The notes: generated from the sequence alone by a model not told the origin. 64,000 nt of DNA from JAWPMT01 sp965267435 (GCA_965267435.1 OZ253960.1:620001-684000), one strand, 5' to 3'. Shown: positions 16,915 to 26,406, numbered from the stretch's first letter. Translations and numbers: made by a program.

Positions 16915-16987
16915 ATGCTAGTTATACCGATGAATGACAGATAAGGTTTTCAATAAGCAAGAGAAGGTCTGAGCAAGACATTTTTTA

Positions 16988-17019
16988 TTGGGATAGGTGG
17001 TTGGGCGTCATTAGGTTTG
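16988..17019 (+). promoter_or_regulatory. Promoter of the HAD/M50 operon
   Basis: TTG (16988-16990), 21-base spacer, TAGGTTTG (17012-17019): a full Bacteroidota promoter. The box ends seven bases before the ATG at 17027, so the mRNA would be leaderless or nearly so. Confidence 0.55.
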
Positions 17020-17026
17020 CCGTCGC

Positions 17027-17665
17027 ATGATGAAAAGCTTCTCCCCACAGAACTATGCCACTGTCATTTTCGACCTGGGGCAGGTGATTGTAGACCTGGC
17101 GTCAGTAGCAGTGATCCAGCGATTGCAGGCTGTATCCGGCAAAAAAGATGTCGACTACAAGGAGTTGATCGTCTCTTCGCCGTTGCTCCAACTGTATGAG
17201 ACTGGCAAGATTACAGAGGAACAGTTTCGGCATGGTATGAGGGACTTGCTGCAGATCGACCTCACAGACCAGGAATTCGATGATATATGGAATGCCATGC
17301 TCCAGAATATTCCTCTCCGGCGCCTGGAATTGTTGGACGAGTTAGGTAAAGAGTTTCGCACGATGATTCTCAGCAATACCAATGGCATACACGAGCGGAG
17401 GTTTGACGAAATGGTCGCGGAAGTTTCAGGAGGCCGAGCCATGCAAGACTACGTACACGAAGCCTTTTACTCACATCATGTCGGTTTTCGAAAGCCGGAC
17501 CCGGAGATTTACCAGTACGTCATCGACCATCAGCAATTGACGCCAGCAAAAACCCTGTTTCTCGATGATCGCCTGGAAAACGTGGAGGCAGCAAGAGCCC
17601 AGGGGATTCACTCCATCCAGGTAGAATACCCCGATCAAATTTTTGAGATTCTGGCTTATGACTGA
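17027..17665 (+). CDS. HAD-superfamily phosphatase (YihX-like)
   Basis: 212 residues, cytosolic. HAD motifs are in order: motif I FDLGQVIVD (the first Asp is the nucleophile; the usual second Asp is replaced by Gln, DxG), motif II MILSNTNG, motif III lysine in GFRKPDPEIY, and motif IV LFLDDRLENV. The helical cap lies between motifs I and II. Closest in pattern to YihX-type sugar-phosphate phosphatases, whose motif I also has reduced form, but the substrate cannot be read. It starts immediately behind a clear promoter and overlaps the following M50 gene by eight bases, so both form an operon. Confidence 0.88.
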   Translation: MMKSFSPQNYATVIFDLGQVIVDLASVAVIQRLQAVSGKKDVDYKELIVSSPLLQLYETGKITEEQFRHGMRDLLQIDLTDQEFDDIWNAMLQNIPLRRLELLDELGKEFRTMILSNTNGIHERRFDEMVAEVSGGRAMQDYVHEAFYSHHVGFRKPDPEIYQYVIDHQQLTPAKTLFLDDRLENVEAARAQGIHSIQVEYPDQIFEILAYD

Positions 17666-18866
17666 AGGTAAAAGACTACGCCTGCAGATCATTCTGCTAC
17701 TCGTGACAATTGTGACTACCACCCTGGCTGGAGCCGAGTGGATGTATGCGCTGCCCCTTGGGAGATTGTCGTGGGCTCAGATCCTCGGAGGCATGGAGTA
17801 TTCCATTCCTTTTTTGCTGATACTGACCTTTCATGAATTTGGTCATTACTTCACGGCCAGGTATTACAAGATCGCGGTTACACTACCTTATTACATCCCT
17901 ATGTATCTGGGGAGTATTTTTATCTCACTGGGGACATTCGGCGCTTTCATTCGGATAAAGGAGGAGATCAAAAGCCGCAAGGAATACTTCGATGTCGGTA
18001 TTGCTGGTCCTTTAGCGGGTTTTGTCGTCGCGTTGGTGGTGTTGTTTTACGGGTTTACGCACCTTCCGGAGCCTGAATACATCTATGAGATTCACCCAGA
18101 GTACGAGTCTTTTGGTGAAAACTACACAGTACTCTATGATACCGACACAGTCCTGTACAAGAAAGACTTTGTCAATCCGAATCGTCTGAACTACGAGGCC
18201 ACCCAGGACTCAGTAAGGTACTACAAAGACGGTCTGTCGATTACGATTGGAAGTAACTTACTATTCTATCTCATGAAAGAATACGTCGTGGAAGATAAAA
18301 GCCGTATCCCCAACGACCATGAGATCATGCATTATCCTTGGTTGCTGGCGGGCTACCTGGCACTGTTTTTCACGGCGATCAATCTATTCCCAATCGGGCA
18401 ATTAGATGGCGGCCATGTAGTTTATGGGCTTTTTGGTAGCAAGTATCACAGCATCATTTCTAAGTCGGCGTTCATTGCCTTTCTGTTTTACACAGGGTTG
18501 GGTGTCATCAATCCGGGAGGTATGGATGGCACTTCACCGGGCAGTGTAGGGTGGTTCCTGTTCTCGATCTTCCTCTATCTGTATTTTCTCAACATATGCC
18601 TGTATAGGACATTTGAGAATGTAAGGGAGCGATGGTTTGCCGCTACGGTCATTATGTCTGTGCAGTTCACGGTCACGGCGCTTTTTGAGTTGGAGTTCAC
18701 TGGGGGTATGCTACTGTTTGCGCTGCTTATTGGCAGGTTTCTCGGTGTTGAGCATCCCACGACCAGCGACAACCAGCCGCTGACTACCTCGAGAAAAGTG
18801 GTCGGCGTGATCGGATTGATCGTCTTTATACTGTCTTACTGCCCGGAGATATTTGTCGTCACTTAG
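17658..18866 (+). CDS. M50-family (site-2 protease-like) intramembrane metalloprotease
   Basis: 402 residues from the ATG at 17658, overlapping the HAD stop; a TTG at 17643 is possible but has no support. About eight membrane segments. The zinc motif HEFGH (His59, Glu60, His63) sits in the second segment, and the third ligand Asp250 in NLFPIGQLDGGH in a later one. The insert between them (about residues 145-225) is soluble and lacks a PDZ domain. M50 proteases cut membrane proteins such as anti-sigma factors. The stop overlaps that of the convergent rhodanese gene by eight bases. No anti-sigma factor is nearby. Confidence 0.93.
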   Translation: MTEGKRLRLQIILLLVTIVTTTLAGAEWMYALPLGRLSWAQILGGMEYSIPFLLILTFHEFGHYFTARYYKIAVTLPYYIPMYLGSIFISLGTFGAFIRIKEEIKSRKEYFDVGIAGPLAGFVVALVVLFYGFTHLPEPEYIYEIHPEYESFGENYTVLYDTDTVLYKKDFVNPNRLNYEATQDSVRYYKDGLSITIGSNLLFYLMKEYVVEDKSRIPNDHEIMHYPWLLAGYLALFFTAINLFPIGQLDGGHVVYGLFGSKYHSIISKSAFIAFLFYTGLGVINPGGMDGTSPGSVGWFLFSIFLYLYFLNICLYRTFENVRERWFAATVIMSVQFTVTALFELEFTGGMLLFALLIGRFLGVEHPTTSDNQPLTTSRKVVGVIGLIVFILSYCPEIFVVT

Positions 18867-19164
18867 TCACGGCGAGAAACGCCTGAATTCCCCCAAGGAG
18901 ATTTCGAGTGCCCGTAAAGCCGCGACTGCGCAGAAACTTCTGGGCCTGCACACTGCGCGAGCCAGAATTACAGTGAAGGATCAGCTCCGTTTCCTTCCAA
19001 TGCTCAATTTCCTGCAGTCGGAAGGGTAGGTCGTGCAGAGGGATATTCGTTGCACCGATATTGATTTCATCATACTCCCAGGCTTCCCGTACATCGAGGA
19101 TGCAGAGATCCTCGCCTTTCTCCTGGCGTGCTTTGAGTTCGGTTGGTTCGATTTCGGTCATCAT
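18859..19164 (-). CDS. Single-domain rhodanese
   Basis: 101 residues, cytosolic, one rhodanese domain. The active-site loop is CNSGSR with catalytic Cys in LHCNSGSRS; CILDVREAWEYDEINI is the conserved first block. Such proteins carry sulfane sulfur in persulfide metabolism. The ATG overlaps the stop of the upstream T9SS cargo gene (ATGA), and the 3' end overlaps the convergent M50 gene by eight bases. A cytosolic sulfur carrier co-translated after a secreted cargo protein has no obvious functional link to it. Confidence 0.93.
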   Translation of the reverse strand: MMTEIEPTELKARQEKGEDLCILDVREAWEYDEINIGATNIPLHDLPFRLQEIEHWKETELILHCNSGSRSVQAQKFLRSRGFTGTRNLLGGIQAFLAVTK

Positions 19165-21035
19165 TCCACGATCAGTTTCTTGGTGACTATGTCCGTCTTT
19201 CGGTAGAAGCGCAAGATATAAAGTCCGCGTGGGAGTTGTGGATCTAATTTGGGGGAGTAGTCTGAGGCAAATATCCGCAGGCCACCCAAACCATAGAGCT
19301 CCAGGCGTTCGTAGTCGCCACGAATATTGATGCTGCCAGTGGTGGGGTTGGGATAAACGATCAATGACTCTTCTACAGGTCCAGGGGCGGATAGCACCAG
19401 ATCGTCCACATCCCCGAATACCGGCCTGATCATGAGCGCTCCGATGATGTCAGTGTTCGCTACCCATTCCCGACTGGTGTTGACAAAGGTCTTGCTGGTA
19501 GCCAGTTCATTGCTACGATCGAGCCCGATGGCCACATAATCGTCGGTAAACTGCTGATACCCCACGTAAAAGGTGTCTTCGAGGATCTGACCGTCAAACA
19601 AAGCGATTCGCGCAAATTGATTGCGTAGGTTGGTTTCCTGGACTACGTGCGAGACACGTGTGATCTCGCCGGTTTCGGTCAGTCTTTTCCATACGACAAT
19701 GTCCATCGGCTGCCCTGCGGTTGCGGGCAATGCAGGGAAGTAAATATCCACATGCGTCAGCGTGTCCGGGGACGGCAGGACAAACTGCACGGCGACTTGA
19801 CCCTGATCGAGGTTGATGCCAGCTGCGAATTCTGCCGTACCATCGTCGTATGCAAGGTGGTCCTGCAATAAATACCTGAACCGCACGGTGTCATTGGCCC
19901 AAATCCGTGCAGAGCTGAAAACAATTGTATCCCCGTTGGGGAGGATCTCTTGAATGCCCTGGCTATCTCCTGTGCGGAACGAAAACTCGCTCTCAATGAC
20001 CACTGAGTCACCAGCAAAGGAAGCGAGCGTGGTGGTATCTATCCCCGGATAATGATCTATCTCCCCGGGAAAGAGCAATGGTCCATCAATCAACAAGTCC
20101 TGGGCCAGGACGGTGCCATCGTTCGTGTTGGTCAGGACATGCGAGTACTGCACCGGGTGAATATCGGAGCGATCGATGTTGCTCAGCGCAACAGTCTGCT
20201 GGCGGATCGTAGGGTTGACCCTTAGCTGATCGATCGGCACCTCGTAATAGAGCCCAAACAGTGGTACGGAAACATCGGATATCGCCCGGTCAAGAATGGT
20301 CCGGTTCTGTGGGTTTCCAGGTTGGAAGGGTCGGGAATACCGGTTGATGTATACGTAGTCGAGATTCCAGGTATCATAGATGCCTCTGAGGGTGCTGAAG
20401 CCCTGAAACTTGATCCTGAATTCGTCGTGAAAGAACGTCCTGTTTCCCGTCTCCAATGCGCGCAGGTTGATCTCCTCATATCGAAACAGGCTGTCGAATC
20501 TGTCAATGCCTCCTTGCTGGCTCCAGACCGTGTACCAAACGCTGTCCGCGCCCATGAGTTGCAATCGGATACTGTCGATGGATTCAGGGATCTCACCAAA
20601 TCCTTTCAATTGCCAGTAAAACGAAAGGAAGACATTGCCCCGCTGGCCAAACGGTACCACTGCAAGGTTGATTGGACGGGAAATGAGACTATCAGTGGGT
20701 CCGGGTTTCTCCTCAGTGATCTGGTAGGGTCGTCCGTTTCTCTGGGCGCCGTCGAAGGTGGCGACATTCAAAGATGGCGGATCAATACCGATCGTGTTAT
20801 TGATGAAAACGTGCTCGCCGTATTCCCAAAGGTTTGTGTCAGGTACGTCAATAGAAGTGCTGAAATCGTCCCAAAAAGGTAGGGTCAAAGGCTCCATCTC
20901 CACCCTGGCAGAGGCGAGGGACTGCTGCTTTTTCGCCGGTGCCGATCTGTCGATATGGCGCAGGATCAGCTGTCCGCTAGCCAGTTGCAGACCGCAGATA
21001 CCAACAAGAAAAACCAGCAAAAACCGCTTATTCAT
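19161..21035 (-). CDS. T9SS-secreted protein with C-terminal sorting domain
   Basis: 624 residues with a signal peptide ending near LASGQ. The large middle is beta-rich without a recognised catalytic motif: FWDDFSTSIDVPDTNLWEYG near 55-75 resembles the start of jelly-roll modules in other Bacteroidota surface proteins. The end (about 545-624) is a type A T9SS sorting domain: VYPNPTTGSINI, LYGLGGLRIF, PRGLYILRFY and a final KKLIVE. The protein is therefore exported to the cell surface or medium; function unknown. The start overlaps the PASTA gene stop by eight bases, and the stop overlaps the rhodanese start. Confidence 0.88.
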   Translation of the reverse strand: MNKRFLLVFLVGICGLQLASGQLILRHIDRSAPAKKQQSLASARVEMEPLTLPFWDDFSTSIDVPDTNLWEYGEHVFINNTIGIDPPSLNVATFDGAQRNGRPYQITEEKPGPTDSLISRPINLAVVPFGQRGNVFLSFYWQLKGFGEIPESIDSIRLQLMGADSVWYTVWSQQGGIDRFDSLFRYEEINLRALETGNRTFFHDEFRIKFQGFSTLRGIYDTWNLDYVYINRYSRPFQPGNPQNRTILDRAISDVSVPLFGLYYEVPIDQLRVNPTIRQQTVALSNIDRSDIHPVQYSHVLTNTNDGTVLAQDLLIDGPLLFPGEIDHYPGIDTTTLASFAGDSVVIESEFSFRTGDSQGIQEILPNGDTIVFSSARIWANDTVRFRYLLQDHLAYDDGTAEFAAGINLDQGQVAVQFVLPSPDTLTHVDIYFPALPATAGQPMDIVVWKRLTETGEITRVSHVVQETNLRNQFARIALFDGQILEDTFYVGYQQFTDDYVAIGLDRSNELATSKTFVNTSREWVANTDIIGALMIRPVFGDVDDLVLSAPGPVEESLIVYPNPTTGSINIRGDYERLELYGLGGLRIFASDYSPKLDPQLPRGLYILRFYRKTDIVTKKLIVE

Positions 21036-21888
21036 CCAGCAGTGTCCTTTTTGTATTGATCGAATCAGGACGGTACACCCAGATATCGATCACGTCGTCT
21101 ATGCGCACACTTTCTCCGGCTTTTGGCGACTGCTCTACGACTTCACCGGGGGCTACGCTATTGGTGATTGTGCCTTCCGTACCGTCTTCGTTGTCGATGG
21201 TTATAACGTATTCGCCGCTTTTCTGGTATGTTACTTGCCCCACTTTGAGTCCGCTTCCGACAATAGCGACCTTGGCGCTTTCTTCCTCCAGCCCGATCAG
21301 ATTGGGGGACTGCAGCGAGACGACACCCAGTCCATCGGCCGCTACGATATCAATCGTCGATCCTTTGGGCACAAGATCACCGGGCTGAATTGACCGGCCT
21401 CTGTACTTCTGATCGATGATCGTGCCGAAGAATGGCTCAGGGACGTATTCGATTCGGCCAATTCTGAGGTCGTAGGTACGAAGGACAAGCTGTGCGCTCT
21501 TGATGGATCCATCTTTCAAATTGGGCATCTTCACCAGAGGGGGTCTTGTCTTGTTGAGCGTGAGATAGACTTTTCGGTTCTCTTTGACTTTCGCATCGGG
21601 CAGTGGAAATTGCTTCAATACCTCCAGTGGCCGGAAATCCGCGGAGTAGCTGCTGTCGTCTGTGATCTCGTATCTCAGTTTGCGGTTGGTCAGAAACTCG
21701 TCGAGATCATCAAAGTGAACGCCTACTACGTTGGGCACTGTGATCGTCTCGCCGTGATTAGTTCGTGATGGTAGATAAATGTTGAAAAAGAACAGTACGA
21801 TCACCAACGCGAGCAAAGTCGCTGATACAATATGGACGACCATTCGCACCCAGGCTATGGACAATAGTTTCTTTAGTATTTCTTTCAT
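21028..21888 (-). CDS. Membrane-anchored PASTA-domain protein
   Basis: 286 residues: short cytosolic tail, one membrane helix (about 18-38), then extracytoplasmic PASTA repeats. Repeat 1 starts ITVPNVVGVHFDDL, repeat 2 VKMPNLKDGS, repeat 3 SLQSPNLIGLEEES, each ending in a short Ile/Val strand. In Firmicutes and Actinobacteria PASTA repeats follow a Ser/Thr kinase and sense peptidoglycan; here no kinase domain is fused or adjacent, so it is a stand-alone envelope protein, a form seen in Bacteroidota. First gene of a PASTA / T9SS cargo / rhodanese operon. The promoter candidate sits directly upstream. Confidence 0.92.
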   Translation of the reverse strand: MKEILKKLLSIAWVRMVVHIVSATLLALVIVLFFFNIYLPSRTNHGETITVPNVVGVHFDDLDEFLTNRKLRYEITDDSSYSADFRPLEVLKQFPLPDAKVKENRKVYLTLNKTRPPLVKMPNLKDGSIKSAQLVLRTYDLRIGRIEYVPEPFFGTIIDQKYRGRSIQPGDLVPKGSTIDIVAADGLGVVSLQSPNLIGLEEESAKVAIVGSGLKVGQVTYQKSGEYVITIDNEDGTEGTITNSVAPGEVVEQSPKAGESVRIDDVIDIWVYRPDSINTKRTLLDE

Positions 21889-21899
21889 GCTGCGAGTCG

Positions 21900-21931
21900 T
21901 AAACCTAATGAATTCATGTTTGATTGCGCAA
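21900..21931 (-). promoter_or_regulatory. Promoter of the PASTA operon
   Basis: The minus strand has TTG (21931-21929), a 21-base spacer and TAGGTTTA (21907-21900), one base off TAnnTTTG, ending 11 bases before the ATG at 21888. Confidence 0.42.
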
Positions 21932-22081
21932 CAGCTGTGAGCGACGTTGCATGCCGTGCCCTATAGCGAATGATCACCAAAAATATTCCTACCCTCATTT
22001 GTAGAAAAGTGCTTCTTGAGTCAATAGCTGGCTGTTTCGACTGCGAAGATAGGGTGATTTCTCGAGGTATTTGACCAATGG

Positions 22082-25024
22082 CTACCGATGGATCTGTATC
22101 TTCTCGCTGAGGTTTGTGTTGGACCCCTCGACTTTCAATAGGTAGATCCCTTCCAATCCGGGTGCTTCGAAATTGAAAGTCTGGTTGAGCGCATCCGGCT
22201 CTCTGAAGAAAACGATGGTTCTACCAGTTAGATCGGCCAGCCGGATAGTGACATCATCTTTTCGCGGCAGATTGATCGTCACATTGAAGAATCCACCTGG
22301 CGCTGGGTTAGGGTAGACCCACATTTGGGCTGGAAAGCGTCGAAGCTCATCAGCGCTTGTCGGAAAGATTTCTACGTCATCAATGTACAGGTTGCTGCCA
22401 CTGTTATTGGTATATACGAAGGCTATGCGGAGATCAGAAAAGGCCATCATATCGCTAATATCAAGGACGATTTCCCGCCAATCATTGTCGCCCATGGGCA
22501 GGAAGTTGGCACCTCCATTGGCAGTACTTAAATCACTGCCTGCCAGGTCGAGCAGGGTCTGCTCGAATCGGTTGCCGCAGGATGCCGAGACCATGACCTG
22601 CAGACGGTCGGCGGTGGTTCCCTGCTCGGAGTAGGCCATCCGAAATACCAGTGAGCCATACTGATGGTTGCCGGTGGAATATACCGGACTTACCAGCCAG
22701 TGATCTTCGGCATCATTGCCGGCGTCAAATCCATTGGCCAGATAGGCGATGTTTTCCTCTGCTGTTGTGCGCTCCCAGATGGAGTTGCCTGTGGGATTGG
22801 TAGACACCCAATTGGGTGTGCCCGAGAATGTTTCGCGGATGGGGAGCGTCTCGGTGGAATTATCAATCACCACGTTTCTCACCACTACGTTGTCACTGGG
22901 ATTGCCATCTTCGTTTCCATTCGGAGAAGAAACAGAGAGGGTCAGCTCGTAAGCTCCGTCATTAAGGTCGTTGATCGACACCCTGTTCGTTTCTTCCTGC
23001 CCTAGAGTGAGCAAAGTCTCAACGAACGTGTCAGTTTGTTGGCTGGCAATATCGAAGCTCATGACGTAGTTGGTGATGTCCTCAAACCCGTAGTTTCTGA
23101 TCGTCAGGCGGGGATCAATTTCGTCAGAACAAGTGACCACGGGGAGGCTCGACACATCTCTGATTCCCAGATCGTAGGCATGTAGGGCGGTAGCGCTCAA
23201 CCCCACATTGTCGATATAGATGTTGTTTCCAGACCCATTGTAGGCAATCAACCCAAAACGCAGGTCGGGGATGCCCAAAAGCTGAGTGACGTTGATGGCC
23301 ATTTGATCCCATTCTTGTTCATCCAGAGGGACAAACGCTCCTGAAACCGGGCGGACCGTGGTTTTTAAAGCACTGCCAAAGCGCTCGAACAGATAGTCAT
23401 CAAAATGAAAGGTGGCTCCGCAGTCCCTGGAAAAAGCCAGGATCAATCCATCTTTGTGATCCCCAGTATTGGCGTAGGCAAAGTCGAAGGTGATTTCTGC
23501 GGAATTCAGACCGCTGAGGTCCACATCGGGCAGTAGGTAGATATGCTGTTCCCCAAACCCACTTGGTTCTTCATGAAATTGAGCGACTGCGGCTTGATTG
23601 TTGCCGAGCTCGGCTGGAGCAGTGGCGATGCCCCAAAGGGTCCCTTCCTCAAACGAGGTACGAAAAAAAGCGGTGCCACTCACTTCAAAGTCCTCGAGAA
23701 AAGGTTGTTGCAGCGACTCAGTAGGGGCGAGGGTCACCGCCAGGGTGTCGTTGGCTGTGTGATTGTCGCTCCCGCCATTGACACTGGTGATGGCAAACTG
23801 AAACGTGTGTGGATCAGAGGCTTCCACAGCGATTTCCTCAAAGGATACGATCTGCAGGTCCAGCGGTTGGGCAGTTGATGTTATCGTCGTCGATTCAATT
23901 GCTTGGCCATCAACGCTTATTTGCACCGAGTAGTCTTGGACATCATTGGTCCCGTAGTTCCGTACTTCCACCATAGGAGTGAGTGTCGAGCTGCACTCCC
24001 CCTGCAGTGGTGTGATGATTCGGCGGATGCCCATATTATTCGTCACGCTGACAGCGTCCTCCAACCCCGGTGAGGTCAGCAGGCTCACTCGTCGTGGGCT
24101 CGAGGCCAGGACCGCTCTCATTCGTTCTCGTTGGCATACTGTGAAAAGGTTCATGCATGCGTCGTCTGTGTAGTTCAGATAATTGCTGTACATATCGCTG
24201 CTTTCACAGGACGATTGAGTGGAGGACGGGCATTGATCCTGATAGTTTTGATTGGAGGCAGGAGTATCTGTGCAGAAATCATCAGCGGAGCAGCCGCCGT
24301 CACCCCAGACGTGCTTCAGCCCAAAATAGTGTCCAAGTTCATGCGTCAGTGTTCGGCCGAAGCTCTCAAATGTACCGCCCGTGTCGGGGTTGCGGCCGAT
24401 GTACTGGAAATCGATCACCACGCCATCAGTGAGGCGTTCGGCTTCGATTTCGGTGATGCCTTCAAGGTTTGAGAAGGGGAAGGAAGCCCACCCGAGGAAT
24501 CCTTGCAGTTCGGCAACATAGATGTTCAAATAGTCTTCTGCGGGCCAATAGACTTCTGCCTTCAAAGCCGCGTCATCATTGAGGCGATAGGAGGTCTGGT
24601 TGCCTTCGGTGCGGGTGATGCCTGAAGTGGGCAATCCCTCTGGGTCCTGTCTGGCGAGCACAAACTGGATGTCTACGCTTGAGGCGACTGGTACAAACTC
24701 TGAGGGTGTTTGATCGGCGTCGGGATTGGTTCTGCTGAAGTCCTGATTGATAACCTCCAACTGCTGCAGGATGCGCTCCTCAGAAAGATTGCCTCCGGAG
24801 CCAATGGGCTCACCATTATGGACGACATGGAAGACCACCGGTACTGTCATCACCGTCTCGGTAGCTTCGCCACGTGCACTTCTTCGCGCTGCCATCGTCG
24901 CAGCCAGCCAATTTTCAAATTCGAGGTTCCTGTCCGATTTTGGTTCTTGCACAACGGCGCAACGGTCCTGCCCGTGAAGGGCGAACTGCATCAACGCCAG
25001 AACCAGAAGACAGGCGACCCGCAT
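22082..25024 (-). CDS. T9SS-secreted M43 (pappalysin/cytophagalysin) zinc metalloprotease
   Basis: 980 residues with a signal peptide ending near LHGQ. The M43 catalytic domain (about 55-320) has VVFHVVH at its start, the zinc motif HELGHYFGLKH (His228, Glu229, His232, His238), a disulfide-type CSADDFCTDTP loop after it, and YTDDACMNLFT supplying the Met-turn. Two repeats with jelly-roll-like DVDLSGLNSAEITFDFAY and NVGL/DDVEIFP segments follow. The end is a T9SS sorting domain (VYPNPAPGGFFNV ... GLEGIYLLKVEG ... KIQIHR). It should be a surface or extracellular endopeptidase. The ATG follows the stop of the Nfu gene with no gap (TAAATG), an unexpected link to Fe-S genes. Confidence 0.94.
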   Translation of the reverse strand: MRVACLLVLALMQFALHGQDRCAVVQEPKSDRNLEFENWLAATMAARRSARGEATETVMTVPVVFHVVHNGEPIGSGGNLSEERILQQLEVINQDFSRTNPDADQTPSEFVPVASSVDIQFVLARQDPEGLPTSGITRTEGNQTSYRLNDDAALKAEVYWPAEDYLNIYVAELQGFLGWASFPFSNLEGITEIEAERLTDGVVIDFQYIGRNPDTGGTFESFGRTLTHELGHYFGLKHVWGDGGCSADDFCTDTPASNQNYQDQCPSSTQSSCESSDMYSNYLNYTDDACMNLFTVCQRERMRAVLASSPRRVSLLTSPGLEDAVSVTNNMGIRRIITPLQGECSSTLTPMVEVRNYGTNDVQDYSVQISVDGQAIESTTITSTAQPLDLQIVSFEEIAVEASDPHTFQFAITSVNGGSDNHTANDTLAVTLAPTESLQQPFLEDFEVSGTAFFRTSFEEGTLWGIATAPAELGNNQAAVAQFHEEPSGFGEQHIYLLPDVDLSGLNSAEITFDFAYANTGDHKDGLILAFSRDCGATFHFDDYLFERFGSALKTTVRPVSGAFVPLDEQEWDQMAINVTQLLGIPDLRFGLIAYNGSGNNIYIDNVGLSATALHAYDLGIRDVSSLPVVTCSDEIDPRLTIRNYGFEDITNYVMSFDIASQQTDTFVETLLTLGQEETNRVSINDLNDGAYELTLSVSSPNGNEDGNPSDNVVVRNVVIDNSTETLPIRETFSGTPNWVSTNPTGNSIWERTTAEENIAYLANGFDAGNDAEDHWLVSPVYSTGNHQYGSLVFRMAYSEQGTTADRLQVMVSASCGNRFEQTLLDLAGSDLSTANGGANFLPMGDNDWREIVLDISDMMAFSDLRIAFVYTNNSGSNLYIDDVEIFPTSADELRRFPAQMWVYPNPAPGGFFNVTINLPRKDDVTIRLADLTGRTIVFFREPDALNQTFNFEAPGLEGIYLLKVEGSNTNLSEKIQIHR

Positions 25025-25315
25025 TTACCGCACAGTATTGCCGAAGGGAAGCTTGGCATTGGGGTCGTCAGGGTGTGTGATGTTGACCGCCTCTACTTTC
25101 TTGATCTGAGGTACAGCGCGCACGATCGATTCCTCGACTCCGGCCTTGAGTGTCATGGTAGACATAGGACAGGAGCCGCAGTTGCCTAGCAGTTCCAGGT
25201 ACAATGTGTCGTCTTCAAGTTTCAACACTTTCACGTTGCCTCCATCAGCCTCCAGATAGGGTCTGATGTTGTCAAGGGCCTGTTCGATCTTCTCCGATAA
25301 TTCCTTGTCCATCAT
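25025..25315 (-). CDS. NifU C-terminal-domain (Nfu-type) Fe-S scaffold/carrier
   Basis: 96 residues, a lone Nfu domain. The cluster-binding CxxC is in GNCGSCPMS, with the following helix TMTLKAGVEESI typical of the family; IRPYLEADGGNVKVL forms the first block. Nfu proteins receive 4Fe-4S clusters and pass them to apo-enzymes. The ATG overlaps the stop of the mrp gene (ATGA). Mrp/Nfu pairing is common in Bacteroidota and supports a shared role in cluster delivery. The tail (DDPNAKLPFGNTVR) is not part of the core fold. Confidence 0.95.
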   Translation of the reverse strand: MMDKELSEKIEQALDNIRPYLEADGGNVKVLKLEDDTLYLELLGNCGSCPMSTMTLKAGVEESIVRAVPQIKKVEAVNITHPDDPNAKLPFGNTVR

Positions 25316-26406
25316 ACTTTCATTTCCACTTTCTTCGTCTTGTCCATCGTCGCATTTCGAATGGCTACTTGTTGGGCCACATTTTCGCCCAACGTCCTGA
25401 ATGCATCGGCTGTTATGCCGTCTTTCATCGCTGCTGGATATCCTGAGTCCCCGCTTTCGCGAATCGCCTGTACGATAGGGATTTCACCTATGAAAGGGAC
25501 ATCGAATTTCTCCGCCAATTCCTTTCCTCCATTTTGTCCAAAGATGTAGTACTTGTTGTCCGGCAATTCTTCCGGAGTGAAGTAGGCCATGTTCTCCACC
25601 AATCCCAATATGGGTACGTTGATTTGCGGCTGTCGGAACATAGCGATTCCTCGTTGGGCATCGGCAGTGGCCACCTTTTGAGGTGTGGTCACCACGATAG
25701 CCCCAGTGACCGGTACTGTCTGCACGAGCGTCAGATGTATATCGGATGTGCCTGGTGGCAAATCGATCAGCAAGTAGTCCAGCTCTCCCCAAACCGTGTC
25801 TCCTATGAATTGCTTCAAGGCGGAGCTGGCCATAGGGCCTCTCCAAACCACCGCGTTTTCCGCAGGAGAGAGGAAGCCAATACTGATCAGCTTGATACCG
25901 TACTGTTCTATGGGGACAATCTTGTTCTTACCATCCACTTGAGTAACACCCGGCTGCTCATGCTCACAATTGAACATCGTAGGCATGGAAGGGCCGAAGA
26001 TATCGGCATCGATCAGTCCCACTTTTGCACCAGATTTTGCCAGAGCGACAGCAAGATTGGCCGTGACAGTAGATTTCCCAACACCACCCTTACCCGAGGC
26101 AATGGCGATGATGTTCTTCACCTCAGGCAGCAAGGGCGCATTATCCCGGATAGTGGTGACATTGCTGGTCATTTCGATGTCCAGATCCACCTCTTCCCCT
26201 AAATGACGTGCGATGGCTTGCTCACAGTCCCGGCGAATCATCTCCTTGAGTGGACATGCGGGGGTGGTAAGCACGACCTTGAAGGATACTTTCTTCCCAT
26301 CGATCATCACCTCCTGGATCATTCCAAGTGTGACGAGATCCTGCTTTAGGTCAGGGTCTTGCACTTCCTTTAGTGCGGTGATAATTTTTTCTTTGGTGAT
26401 CTCCAT
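25312..26406 (-). CDS. Mrp/ApbC-family Fe-S carrier P-loop ATPase with MIP18 domain
   Basis: 364 residues. An N-terminal MIP18/DUF59 domain (1-90), with conserved TTPACPLKEMI, is followed by the deviant Walker A motif SGKGGVGKST (104-113), DADIFGPSMP and LLIDLPPGTSDIHL. ENMAYF is conserved, but the CxxC cluster-ligand motif that follows in many ApbC proteins is absent (TPEELPDNKYYIF instead), so cluster binding must differ or depend on the Nfu partner and the MIP18 cysteine. First gene of the mrp / nfu / M43 operon and divergent from dnaG. Confidence 0.95.
   Translation of the reverse strand: MEITKEKIITALKEVQDPDLKQDLVTLGMIQEVMIDGKKVSFKVVLTTPACPLKEMIRRDCEQAIARHLGEEVDLDIEMTSNVTTIRDNAPLLPEVKNIIAIASGKGGVGKSTVTANLAVALAKSGAKVGLIDADIFGPSMPTMFNCEHEQPGVTQVDGKNKIVPIEQYGIKLISIGFLSPAENAVVWRGPMASSALKQFIGDTVWGELDYLLIDLPPGTSDIHLTLVQTVPVTGAIVVTTPQKVATADAQRGIAMFRQPQINVPILGLVENMAYFTPEELPDNKYYIFGQNGGKELAEKFDVPFIGEIPIVQAIRESGDSGYPAAMKDGITADAFRTLGENVAQQVAIRNATMDKTKKVEMKV

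Noticed and set aside
25534..26202. 222-codon plus-strand frame
   Set aside because: Antisense to mrp; no recognisable features.
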